Shown here in pieces: positions 1 to 8,747 of a stretch of DNA of 64,000 nt (position 1 is the stretch's first letter; every line of letters begins with the position of its first letter). The DNA lies in the NCBI RefSeq assembly GCF_900102895.1, contig NZ_FNGD01000002.1, positions 310,001 through 374,000 of the forward strand. The letters run 5' to 3'. This DNA comes from Arthrobacter sp. ov407 (GTDB lineage Bacteria; Actinomycetota; Actinomycetes; Actinomycetales; Micrococcaceae). The notes under the pieces were generated by a model. The model saw only the letters and a program-made list of their open reading frames with translations. It had not been told where the DNA came from and searched no databases. A program made the translations under genes and the position numbers.

Positions 1-1070
1 CGCTGCTGGACATCTTCCTCATGTTCTGGGTCCTCGCCGCGTTCGGCGCCTTGCTGATGGACCGGGACGACGGCCGGCGGCGGCTGGCGGCCCGGCTCGG
101 CCGGCAGGCCGAAGCCTCTGCCACGGGACGCCCCACGGCGCTCCAGCTCACCGCCGGGCCCTGGCTCGGCGTCCGGTGGTGGCGCCTCGCGGCGGGAGTG
201 TGCCTGGGCCTGGCGGTCGGCACGAAATGGTCCGCGCTGTTCTTCCTGGCCGGGTTCGGCCTGCTGACCGTCTTCTGGGACCTCAGCGCGCGGCGCATAG
301 CCGGCGTGCACGCCTGGATCAGCGGCGGCATCCTCAAAGACGGCGTCCCGGCCTTCCTGAGCATCGTTCCGGTGGCCGCCGTAGTCTACGGCGCCACGTG
401 GACCGGCTGGTTCCGGTCCACGGACGCCTATTTCAGGCACTGGGCGGAGACCAACCCCTCGGCCGAGTGGGGCTGGCTGCCGAACGCCGTACGGTCCCTT
501 GCGCATTACCACCTTGAGGCATACAAGTTCCATCAGGGCCTGAGTTCCGACCACCCGTACGAGGCCAGCGCCTGGAGCTGGCTGGTCATGGGCCGGCCCA
601 CGTCATTCTTCTACGAATCCCCCGGGCGGGGCAGCCCGGGCTGCGATCTCAGCAACTGCACCACCGCCATCCTCTCCGTGGGCAACCCGCTGATCTGGTG
701 GAGCGCGGCCGTGAGCCTGGGCGTCCTGCTCTTCTGGTGGGCGGGCCGGCGCGACTGGCGCGCGGGCGCGGTCCTGGCTGGAGTGGCCGCGGGTTACCTC
801 CCCTGGTTCATGTACCCGGAGCGCACCACCTTCTTCTTCTACGCCGTCTCCTTTGAACCGTTCCTGGTGCTGGCGCTCGTCTATTGCCTGGGGCTGGTGC
901 TCGGTCAGCGCGGCGACCCCCTCTGGCGCCGGCGATCCGGGTTCTACCTGGTGGCGCTGTTCGTGGTGGCGGCCGTGCTTGTGTCCGCGTTCTTCTACCC
1001 GGTCTGGACCGCCGAGGTGATCCCGTACCAGGACTGGCGTATCCGGATGTGGATGCCGTCCTGGATCTAG
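1..1070 (+). CDS. pmt: Protein O-mannosyltransferase, C-terminal part (5' end outside window)
   Basis: The frame is already open at the left edge, so only the C-terminal ~355 residues are present. The protein is rich in hydrophobic helices and carries the motif HPYEASAWSW (near base 555) followed by a GRP-containing segment, which is characteristic of actinobacterial dolichyl/polyprenyl-phosphate-mannose:protein mannosyltransferases. Known role of the family: transfer of mannose from polyprenyl-phosphate-mannose to Ser/Thr of exported proteins at the outer membrane face. The last four helices match the usual C-terminal four-helix region. The gene ends in TAG and is followed by an acyl-CoA synthetase on the same strand after ~60 bases. 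Catalytic acidic residues of the first luminal loop would lie upstream and cannot be checked. Confidence 0.88.
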   Translation, partial: LLDIFLMFWVLAAFGALLMDRDDGRRRLAARLGRQAEASATGRPTALQLTAGPWLGVRWWRLAAGVCLGLAVGTKWSALFFLAGFGLLTVFWDLSARRIAGVHAWISGGILKDGVPAFLSIVPVAAVVYGATWTGWFRSTDAYFRHWAETNPSAEWGWLPNAVRSLAHYHLEAYKFHQGLSSDHPYEASAWSWLVMGRPTSFFYESPGRGSPGCDLSNCTTAILSVGNPLIWWSAAVSLGVLLFWWAGRRDWRAGAVLAGVAAGYLPWFMYPERTTFFFYAVSFEPFLVLALVYCLGLVLGQRGDPLWRRRSGFYLVALFVVAAVLVSAFFYPVWTAEVIPYQDWRIRMWMPSWI

Positions 1071-1131
1071 GGCAGGATTGCAGGGGAAAGTCCGCCGGAC
1101 TCCGGGCGGACCAGGAAATGGAGACTCGGCT

Positions 1132-2961
1132 GTGAGAGAAGCAAGCACCGGACTGCTCGTGGAGCTGGACCCGGAGAGCAACGTGACGGACCTGCTCCTG
1201 GAGCAGCACGCGAAGGACCCCGTGCACGCCCTCTACTCCCGCAAGGGCCCCGGCGGCTGGACCGATGTCTCCGTCCAACACTTCCTGGAGCAGGTCACGG
1301 CCCTGGCCAAGGGCCTGATTGCCGGCGGACTCACCCCGGGCGAAACTGTCGCCGTCATGTCCGCCACCCGGTATGAGTGGACGGTGGTGGACTTCGCCAT
1401 CTGGTTCGCCGGTGGCGTCACCGTCCCGATCTACGAGACCTCCTCCGCGGCCCAGGTCGAATGGATCCTCCACGACTCGGCGGCCCGGCGGGTGTTCGTC
1501 GAGAACCACGCCAAGGCCGCCCTCGTCCAGGGCGTCCTGGACGCTTCCACCGTGCTCGGGGACCGGCTTGTCTCCCTGGTACGGATGGAGCACGACGGCG
1601 CGGCACCGAACTTGGCGAGCCTGGCCGCGGCCGGCACCGGGGTGACCGACGCCGAGCTCGAACGCCACCGGTCGTCTGCGTCCCTGGCCGACGTTGCGTC
1701 CCTGGTCTACACCTCGGGCACCACCGGCAAGCCCAAGGGCTGCGAGATCACCCACGCCAACTTTGCCCTGGTCGCGAAGAACATCGTCCTCTTCCTGCCC
1801 GAGATCCTCCTGCAGCCGCGCTCCCGGACGCTGATGTTCCTGCCCCTGGCGCACGTTCTGGCCCGGGCGGTGCAGGTCATCTGCCTGAGCTCCGGCTCCA
1901 CCGTCGGCCACAGCGCAAACGCCAAGGAGCTTCTGGAAGACCTGGCCAGCTTCAAACCCACTTTCCTGCTGGTGGTCCCCCGGATCTTCGAAAAGGTCTA
2001 CGCCGGAGCCGCGCAAAAGGCTGCCGCCGCCGGCAAGGAGCGCATCTTCACGGCTGCGGCGGCGGCCGCGATCGGCTACTCCAAGGCCCTGGACGCCGCC
2101 TCCCGGGGCAACGGCCCGGGACCCGGGCTCTTCCTGCGTGCCCGCCATGCAGTCTTCGACCGGCTGCTGTACCCCCGGCTCCGGCAGGCCTTCGGCGGCC
2201 AGCTGCGGTATACGGTCTCCGGTGCCAGCCCACTGAGCTCCAGCGACGCCCATTTCTTCCGCGGCGCCGGCATCCCCGTCTTTGAAGGCTACGGCCTGAC
2301 GGAAACCACGGCGCCGTGCACGGCCAACACCCCGGCACGGACCAAGGTGGGCACAGTCGGCATCCCGGTGCCGGGAACCACGGTCCGGGTGGCCGACGAC
2401 GGCGAGATCCTGGTCAAGGGCATCGGCGTCTTCAAGGGCTACCACGCCGACGAGGCCGCCAACGCGGAGGCGTTCGTGGACGGTTTCTTCCGGACCGGCG
2501 ACCTCGGCTCCCTCGACGAGGACGGCTTCCTGACCATCACTGGCCGGAAGAAAGACCTGCTGGTCACGGCCGGCGGGAAGAATGTCGCCCCCGGCCCGCT
2601 CGAGGAGAAGATCCGCGAGCACCAGCTGGTCGGACAGGCCGTGGTCATTGGAGACGGCCGGCCGTTTGTCTCGGCACTGGTCAACCTGGACCCGGACGGA
2701 CTGCATGACTGGTGCACAGCGCGGAAGATGCCCGTCATGGCTCCGGCCGAAGCCGCCGCCAACGAGACGGTCCGGGCCTCGATCCAGGGCGCCGTCGATG
2801 AGGCGAACCTCCTGGTCTCCAAGGCTGAGTCCATCCGCAGCTTCGTCATCCTGGACACCGACTTCACCGTGGAGTCAGGGCACCTGACCCCCTCGCTCAA
2901 ACTCAAGCGGGCCGCCGTCGTGCGGGACTACGCAGAGCACATCAACCGCATTTACGGCTGA
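1132..2961 (+). CDS. Long-chain fatty-acid--CoA ligase (FadD15-type AMP-dependent synthetase)
   Basis: Activates fatty acids to acyl-CoA via an acyl-adenylate. A 609-residue protein with the AMP-binding P-loop YTSGTTGKPKG (about residue 193), the A5 motif GYGLTETTAP (about 385), the FRTGDLG motif (about 455) and the GRKKDLLVTAGGKN hinge/A8 region, all in the expected order and spacing. The family uses ATP, CoA and a long-chain fatty acid at the inner membrane face. I chose the GTG at 1132 because GGAG lies seven bases upstream; a TTG at 1078 would add 18 unconserved residues. It follows the mannosyltransferase gene on the same strand and converges on the DUF1461 gene. The exact chain-length preference cannot be read from sequence. 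Confidence 0.9.
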   Translation: MREASTGLLVELDPESNVTDLLLEQHAKDPVHALYSRKGPGGWTDVSVQHFLEQVTALAKGLIAGGLTPGETVAVMSATRYEWTVVDFAIWFAGGVTVPIYETSSAAQVEWILHDSAARRVFVENHAKAALVQGVLDASTVLGDRLVSLVRMEHDGAAPNLASLAAAGTGVTDAELERHRSSASLADVASLVYTSGTTGKPKGCEITHANFALVAKNIVLFLPEILLQPRSRTLMFLPLAHVLARAVQVICLSSGSTVGHSANAKELLEDLASFKPTFLLVVPRIFEKVYAGAAQKAAAAGKERIFTAAAAAAIGYSKALDAASRGNGPGPGLFLRARHAVFDRLLYPRLRQAFGGQLRYTVSGASPLSSSDAHFFRGAGIPVFEGYGLTETTAPCTANTPARTKVGTVGIPVPGTTVRVADDGEILVKGIGVFKGYHADEAANAEAFVDGFFRTGDLGSLDEDGFLTITGRKKDLLVTAGGKNVAPGPLEEKIREHQLVGQAVVIGDGRPFVSALVNLDPDGLHDWCTARKMPVMAPAEAAANETVRASIQGAVDEANLLVSKAESIRSFVILDTDFTVESGHLTPSLKLKRAAVVRDYAEHINRIYG

Positions 2962-2983
2962 CCCCCGAGGGCAACTGGCCCCC

Positions 2984-4198
2984 TTAGACGGTGTGCCGGG
3001 TGTGCGCTGTTCCCTCTGCCTCGGTGACGGTGCTGCCGGCCGGCCCGGCCGCCGCGGGCGCAGCCTCGGCGGTGGCGTCAGTGCCGGCGTCAGTGGTGGT
3101 GTCCCTGGATCTGCCGGCCTTCTTGCCAAGGCCGCGGCGCCGGCGCGTGGGCCAGGTCAGGATGAGGGTGAGAACGGACGCAAGCAGAACAAGGGCCCCG
3201 ATGACAATCCCGGCGTCCATCCAGAACTGGCCCGGGAAGAGCCTGATCAGGGTGTCCTGCAGCGTAAATGTCCAGGTTCCGTTGGCGAAGAAAATATGGT
3301 GGAAATCGGTGAAGAACTGCTCCCAGCCGAGCACCGCCAGGGTTCCAAGGCCGATGATGATCGCGAGTGTGACGATCGAGCCGGCGAACAGGCCGCGGCG
3401 GACTCCCCCGTTGTGTTTCCGCTTCAGGTAGATCACGGCAACCAGGCCCAGCAGGATCAACAGCGTGCCGGCACCGAACGTGGACAGGATGACCGCCTTG
3501 ACGTCGGCCATGTGGCTGACTTCGCCGTCCTTGAACAATCGCTCGCCGCTTTGGTCCACAAGATCGCCGAGGTAGCGCGGGCCCGACCAGTTGCTGAGGT
3601 AGTCCACCGCGTAGGAGCCGTAGGTCATGCGGTCATCGGCGCTGAAGCCGTAGCCGTCGCCGGGGAAGCCTGGACGGTTGTATTCCACCCAGAGGAACAG
3701 GGGGCTGGTCACGGCGCGGACGGCGAGCACCAGCAGGATGATCGGGTAGAACACGGCGAGCAGCACCTGCATCACCCGCGGCAGCACGGGCTTGGCCTTG
3801 GCCGCCTGCTCGCGTTCGGCATTGCGGCGTTCGGCATTGCGGCGTTCGACGTCCTCCTCCGACGGGACAGCTTCCGACGGAGCAGCATCCGACTGGCCAG
3901 CATCCGAATGGCTTGTAGCGGCGGCCTCCGCCGCCTTGCGGTCGGCGCGGCTCTCGGGCTGGCTGGCGGTGGGCGCTTCCGACGGCGCTGCCGTGCCGGT
4001 TGCGACCGTTCCGGTTGCTGCCGTGCCGGTTGCTCGCGCGAGAGGGTCGTTCTTGGCTGCCGGCCCGGCTGCCGGGCTGGCGGTGGACTTGGCCGTGGGG
4101 GCCGGCTTCATCCAGTCGAACGCCGGTTCGTCGGTGTCGTCCGTCGGATCCAGGTGAGGATCCGGCCGGTCGGGAGGGGTGGGACTCTTGTCAGTCAC
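2984..4198 (-). CDS. DUF1461 / TIGR01906-family integral membrane protein
   Basis: A 404-residue protein in two parts. The first ~130 residues are low-complexity, rich in Ala, Pro, Ser and Thr with short repeats (ATGT and RRNAE copies), probably disordered and cytoplasmic. The rest has four to five membrane helices and an extracytoplasmic loop with the family hallmark FHHIFFANGTW and LIRLFPGQFW. Function of the family is unknown. The GTG start has no good Shine-Dalgarno sequence but overlaps (GTGA) the stop of a possible 15-codon leader ORF described separately. The C-terminal ~50 residues are again disordered. Converges on the acyl-CoA synthetase with a gap of 22 bases. Confidence 0.8.
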   Translation of the reverse strand: MTDKSPTPPDRPDPHLDPTDDTDEPAFDWMKPAPTAKSTASPAAGPAAKNDPLARATGTAATGTVATGTAAPSEAPTASQPESRADRKAAEAAATSHSDAGQSDAAPSEAVPSEEDVERRNAERRNAEREQAAKAKPVLPRVMQVLLAVFYPIILLVLAVRAVTSPLFLWVEYNRPGFPGDGYGFSADDRMTYGSYAVDYLSNWSGPRYLGDLVDQSGERLFKDGEVSHMADVKAVILSTFGAGTLLILLGLVAVIYLKRKHNGGVRRGLFAGSIVTLAIIIGLGTLAVLGWEQFFTDFHHIFFANGTWTFTLQDTLIRLFPGQFWMDAGIVIGALVLLASVLTLILTWPTRRRRGLGKKAGRSRDTTTDAGTDATAEAAPAAAGPAGSTVTEAEGTAHTRHTV

Positions 4199-4242
4199 GT
4201 GGAGCTTCGCTTCCGTAGGCTTCTGCGCTGCCCGGCCTGCAC
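4195..4242 (-). CDS. Possible leader ORF MQAGQRRSLRKRSST, coupled to the DUF1461 gene
   Basis: A 15-codon frame starts at GTG 4242, nine bases after a TAAGTT hexamer, and stops with TGA at 4197-4195. That stop overlaps the GTG start of the DUF1461 gene as GTGA. The downstream gene has no convincing Shine-Dalgarno sequence, so re-initiation after this peptide would explain its translation. It is Arg-rich. The spacing (nine instead of six or seven) is less convincing than at ldt and galK, and a frame this short could be open by chance. Confidence 0.35.
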   Translation of the reverse strand: MQAGQRRSLRKRSST

Positions 4243-4251
4243 CGGCTGCGC

Positions 4252-4257
4252 AACTTA
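4252..4257 (-). promoter_or_regulatory. -10 hexamer TAAGTT upstream of the DUF1461 gene
   Basis: TAAGTT lies nine bases before the GTG of the putative leader ORF. A second candidate, TAGGCT, is at 4268-4273. Either could be the -10 element for the DUF1461 gene; no clear -35 is seen. Confidence 0.35.
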
Positions 4258-4309
4258 TCTGGCTCCGAGCCTACCGTCAGAGAATTAGGCTCGGCGGGGT
4301 GCCACCCCG

Positions 4310-5536
4310 TCAGTTGGCGTATTTGGCCCAAGGGATGTTCCAGTCCCCGTAGCCGTCGTCGAAGTTGGCGTACTCCCCCTCGGTGTTGACCACCTGGACG
4401 ACGTCGCCGGTGGTCATGTGGTCGAAGACCCACTTCGCGCCGTCCGGGCCGAGGCCAATGCAGCCATGGGAGAGGTTCTTCTTGCCGATGTACGGCATTG
4501 CGGAGTCCGTGGCCTGGTGGATGAACTCTCCGCTGGGCGTCAGGCGGGTGGCGTAGTTCACGTCAAGCTGGCCATAGTAGGCCGGGTCCCCGGGTTTGAG
4601 CCCGATGGTAGAGGCGTCCATGTGCTCCACGCGGTGCTGTTCCATGAGGACCAGGTAACCCCGGGCCGAGGGGAACCGTTTGTCACCCATCGTCGCCGGC
4701 CACTTCCCGGCCGGCCGGCCGTTGATGCTGACCGAGAACGTGTGGGCCTCGGCGTCGGCGACCGCGACCTTCTTGTCGCCGATGCGGATGGTCACCGTCT
4801 TGTTGAAGTTGCCGACCTGCCCGTTGCCGAGTCCGACGCCGAACAGCTTCATGTCCATGGTGATGGTGCTGTTCGCGGTCCAGAAGTCTTTCGGCCGGTA
4901 CCTGACGGTGTTCTTGTTGAACCAGTGGAAAGCGCCCACCTGGCCGGAGGTGGAGGTGATCTTGATGGCCTTTTCGACGGCGTCACGGTTCAGGACAGGC
5001 TCGCTGAAGACAATCTGCAGCGGCTGGGCCACGCCCACCTTCATCCCGTCCAGCGGGTAGATCGCGGCGTCAGCCTCGTTGGCGGTGGAGACGGTGGTGA
5101 ATTCGCGGGTGCTGTCGGTCGTGCGTCCTGCTCCATCAAGCACGGAGTACGTGTAGCTGTACCGGGTGTTGAATTTCAGGTTGCCGGTCGAGGTCCAGGC
5201 CGATCCGTCCGCGCTCTGGGTGCCGTCCACGGCGTCGCCGTCATCGCTTGTCAGGGCCACCCGGTCGATCCGGCCGTTCGTCACTTTGAGGGACACCGGG
5301 GCCGCGGGGTTGACCTGCTCGGCGCCGTCGGCGGGCGTGACGGCGAGTTCCGCGGGAGCCACCACCGGGACGGCAAGGCCCGGAGTCGTCCGTGCCGGCG
5401 ATCCCGCTTCGGAGGAAATCGTGGACTGGGCAAGCCCAGGGGCCGCCGCGGCGAAGGCCCCGCCGCCGCCGGCCAGGGCACAGACCACCCCCAGCAGGGC
5501 GATCTTGCGGCCGGTACTCCAGGTTTTCAGGGCCAT
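4310..5536 (-). CDS. L,D-transpeptidase with Ig-like domains (YkuD family)
   Basis: Makes 3-3 cross-links in peptidoglycan. A 408-residue exported protein: basic N-terminus, hydrophobic signal segment ending in an Ala-rich stretch (about residues 10-35), two Ig-like domains, then the YkuD domain. The catalytic motif SHGCIGL places the nucleophile Cys at about residue 359, with the usual HGC and the preceding conserved histidine region (EFIHQ). No lipobox is seen. Overall layout is like mycobacterial LdtMt2-type enzymes. The ATG at 5536 is chosen because the signal peptide begins directly after it; it has no good Shine-Dalgarno sequence and overlaps the stop of a nine-codon leaderless ORF as TGATG. 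Confidence 0.9.
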   Translation of the reverse strand: MALKTWSTGRKIALLGVVCALAGGGGAFAAAAPGLAQSTISSEAGSPARTTPGLAVPVVAPAELAVTPADGAEQVNPAAPVSLKVTNGRIDRVALTSDDGDAVDGTQSADGSAWTSTGNLKFNTRYSYTYSVLDGAGRTTDSTREFTTVSTANEADAAIYPLDGMKVGVAQPLQIVFSEPVLNRDAVEKAIKITSTSGQVGAFHWFNKNTVRYRPKDFWTANSTITMDMKLFGVGLGNGQVGNFNKTVTIRIGDKKVAVADAEAHTFSVSINGRPAGKWPATMGDKRFPSARGYLVLMEQHRVEHMDASTIGLKPGDPAYYGQLDVNYATRLTPSGEFIHQATDSAMPYIGKKNLSHGCIGLGPDGAKWVFDHMTTGDVVQVVNTEGEYANFDDGYGDWNIPWAKYAN

Positions 5537-5565
5537 CACAGGACCCCGGCGTTTCCACACGTCAT
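5536..5565 (-). CDS. Leaderless mini-ORF MTCGNAGVL, coupled to the L,D-transpeptidase gene
   Basis: ATG at 5565 lies exactly six bases after TATGCT, the geometry of a leaderless transcript. The nine-codon frame contains one Cys codon and stops at TGA 5538-5536, whose last base is the A of the transpeptidase ATG (TGATG). This is the same arrangement as upstream of galK. It may be a leader peptide that controls the downstream gene by translational coupling. Short length makes a chance frame possible; the promoter spacing and exact overlap are what support it. Confidence 0.55.
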   Translation of the reverse strand: MTCGNAGVL

Positions 5566-5571
5566 CCTGCC

Positions 5572-5577
5572 AGCATA
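5572..5577 (-). promoter_or_regulatory. Leaderless -10 TATGCT for mini-ORF and L,D-transpeptidase
   Basis: TATGCT, six bases, then the ATG of the mini-ORF. It is the only good -10 match directly upstream of the transpeptidase gene. Confidence 0.6.
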
Positions 5578-5666
5578 ATTGAGTTAGCTTGGAACCCCGG
5601 CCGGATTCGACCACGATCCGGTTACAAAAGCGTTCCCAAAACGGTCACAGCGAGCTCCCAACATAG

Positions 5667-5710
5667 TCCAGCAAGGGACCCCGGACTATCGTCCGGGGTC
5701 CCTTGCTGGA
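5667..5710 (-). terminator. Strong hairpin terminator after ahcY
   Basis: A perfect 20-bp stem with a 4-base loop (TATC, 5687-5690) starts three bases after the ahcY stop. No long T-tract follows on the minus strand, so it may be a strong stem terminator of the type common in actinobacteria. Confidence 0.8.
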
Positions 5711-5712
5711 TT

Positions 5713-7191
<1,479 letters not shown>

Positions 7192-7322
7192 GTGAATCCT
7201 TTGTTGTGGCCGGTGTCGTTGCGTGTCTGGAGCTGCGTAGTTCTAGGTGATTCTGGCGCTAATCAGCCATTCGCTGCCGTGGGCGTCCGTGATGGGTGGG
7301 CGGCAGGTTTTTTGGGCGCCCG

Positions 7323-7571
7323 TTATTCCGCGGCGTGGCGCGGGGCTGTGCCGTGCTGGCCGGCGTCGTGCTGATCGGCGGCTGCCGCCGCTGCGGCCGG
7401 CAGGAGTTCTGGCGGCAGCAGCAGAGGGATTCCGTCCTCGATCCTGTACCGCAGCTTGTTCCCGGCTTCATCCGCCGTGACGGTGACGAGCTCGTCGCCT
7501 TCCTGCACCAGGCCGGACCCGGTGACGGGGCATCGCAGGACAGACAACAGTTCGGGGCTGAGCTTGGGCAT
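7323..7571 (-). CDS. Trm112-like / UPF0434 family small protein
   Basis: An 82-residue protein beginning PKLSPELLSVLRCPVTGSGL with IEDGIPLLLPPE, the pattern of the bacterial Trm112/UPF0434 (YcaR) family. Eukaryotic Trm112 activates methyltransferases; the bacterial role is unclear. The sequence keeps only one Cys of the usual zinc motif. The C-terminus is an Ala/His-rich tail. ATG at 7571 has GGGAG at good distance; an upstream ATG at 7637 would add 22 unconserved residues. Position upstream of ahcY fits a methylation-linked context, but that is inference. Confidence 0.8.
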   Translation of the reverse strand: MPKLSPELLSVLRCPVTGSGLVQEGDELVTVTADEAGNKLRYRIEDGIPLLLPPELLPAAAAAAADQHDAGQHGTAPRHAAE

Positions 7572-7656
7572 GGTGAACGCTCCCTGATGGGCGCCGCGAA
7601 AGGGCGCCGGTGGCTGACGGCTTTTTGCAGTTTCCACCCTACCGCCAGTTGGCGCC

Positions 7657-8046
7657 TTAGGAAGGTTCGCGCAGGACGCGCAGATGCCCGCGCCTGGTGC
7701 CCTCCGCCGGGGCCGGTGCTTCCAGCGCCGGGTGCAGCGTGCGCTGCCCCTTTGCCGGTTCCGCCGCGGCCGAACCGGAGGCGGCCTCGCGGACCGCGTT
7801 GGCGAGGGCCAGAAGGTCGTCGGGGCCGGGACCGGCCGGGGTTGCCGGCATTGCCAGCCGCATGACTTCCCAGCCCCGCGGTACGGTCAGCGAGTCGGCG
7901 TGCTGTTCGCACAAGTCGTAGCAGTGCGGTTCGGCATACGTGGCGAGCGGGCCCAGGACGGCCGTGGAGTCGGCATATACGTACGTCAAAGTGGCCACCG
8001 CAGAATTGCGGCAGGCAGACCTCGAACACAGACGAATTGCACCCAC
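7657..8046 (-). CDS. DUF3499 family protein
   Basis: A 129-residue actinobacterial protein of unknown function. The N-terminus GAIRLCSRSAC and the EPHCYDLCEQH segment supply two CxnC-like pairs with histidines, suggesting a bound metal. The C-terminal ~60 residues are Ala/Pro/Gly-rich. GTG start with no obvious Shine-Dalgarno sequence; TAGTCT lies eight bases upstream (8060-8055), so it may be leaderless. In mycobacteria the homologue neighbours whiB2 and the zincin-like protein, as here, and the family travels with envelope and mannose metabolism genes. Confidence 0.85.
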   Translation of the reverse strand: MGAIRLCSRSACRNSAVATLTYVYADSTAVLGPLATYAEPHCYDLCEQHADSLTVPRGWEVMRLAMPATPAGPGPDDLLALANAVREAASGSAAAEPAKGQRTLHPALEAPAPAEGTRRGHLRVLREPS

Positions 8047-8177
8047 GACATGACAGACTACTCCCCCTCGGGCCGGGGGCTGCGCATTGAAACGACTGTT
8101 GTTGTGCCGCGGCAGGGCCGCGGCGTGGCGGCGGCGGATCGCCGCCTGCCCATATCGCGTAAATCATTCCGCGGGTT

Positions 8178-8183
8178 TAGAGT
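8178..8183 (+). promoter_or_regulatory. Leaderless -10 TAGAGT for the zincin-like gene
   Basis: TAGAGT, six bases, then ATG 8190; no Shine-Dalgarno sequence. Confidence 0.6.
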
Positions 8184-8189
8184 CATGAT

Positions 8190-8741
8190 ATGCAGTCATC
8201 GCACCACGATTCGGGTTTCACGGTCCGGTTGGCTGACCCCGACGCCGGACGTACAGGCGCCAGTTCCGGCCCCGCCGGCGCGCCTCTGACCGGATCGCCC
8301 GCCGCTGTCCAGGGAAAGAACTTCCGAGAGCGCCGCAGGAACCGGCACGGCCGGGGGCTTCGCGGCGAGCTCATGCTCCCCACGCTGCCCGGCTACCGGA
8401 CCCGCTCCGACCGCTTCGATGACTTCGTCCTGGACTCGGCGCAGCGGCTGCACGACATCTGGGGCAAACCCCTCGACGGCGTCCGCTTCGCCGTCGACGA
8501 GATCCCTCCGGGCCTGGAGCAGCTCGTGGTGGACCGCACTCCCGCGCCGATGGGCGCCTTCACGGCCGCGACGGCCGAGGACGGACCGGTCATCACGCTG
8601 TATCGCCGGGTGGTGGAACAGGCGTGCGGAACCCGGGACGAGCTCCAGGACCTGGTGCACGACGTCGTCGTGGAATACACGGCCGAGATGCTCGGCGTCC
8701 CCCCCGAGTCCCTCGACCCGGTCTATCGCCGCCGGTACTAG
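8190..8741 (+). CDS. Zincin-like metallopeptidase-family protein (PF06262) with degenerate active site
   Basis: A 183-residue protein. After a variable ~45 residues it has the conserved basic stretch RRRNRHGRGLRG, then FDDFVLDSAQRL and VRFAVDEIP, which match the family of actinobacterial minimal zincins next to whiB2. The position where active members have HExxH reads HDVVVE (about residue 159), so the second metal ligand is missing and the catalytic Glu is replaced. It is therefore probably not an active protease. Divergent from DUF3499 and convergent with the DUF5719 gene. Confidence 0.75.
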   Translation: MQSSHHDSGFTVRLADPDAGRTGASSGPAGAPLTGSPAAVQGKNFRERRRNRHGRGLRGELMLPTLPGYRTRSDRFDDFVLDSAQRLHDIWGKPLDGVRFAVDEIPPGLEQLVVDRTPAPMGAFTAATAEDGPVITLYRRVVEQACGTRDELQDLVHDVVVEYTAEMLGVPPESLDPVYRRRY

Positions 8742-8747
8742 CCGGAC

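Noticed and set aside
1118..1135. Mini-ORF METRL overlapping the acyl-CoA synthetase start
   Set aside because: No -10 hexamer at leaderless distance, and the real gene has its own GGAG site, so the overlap is probably chance.
808..2706. Long open frame on the minus strand opposite the mannosyltransferase and acyl-CoA synthetase
   Set aside because: Low-complexity Arg/Gly/Asp-rich translation, no family resemblance, and the opposite strand carries two clear genes; typical of GC-rich antisense frames.
7192..7322. Possible SAH riboswitch upstream of ahcY
   Set aside because: The 131-base leader shows no arrangement of stems I can match to the SAH riboswitch; a covariance search would be needed.
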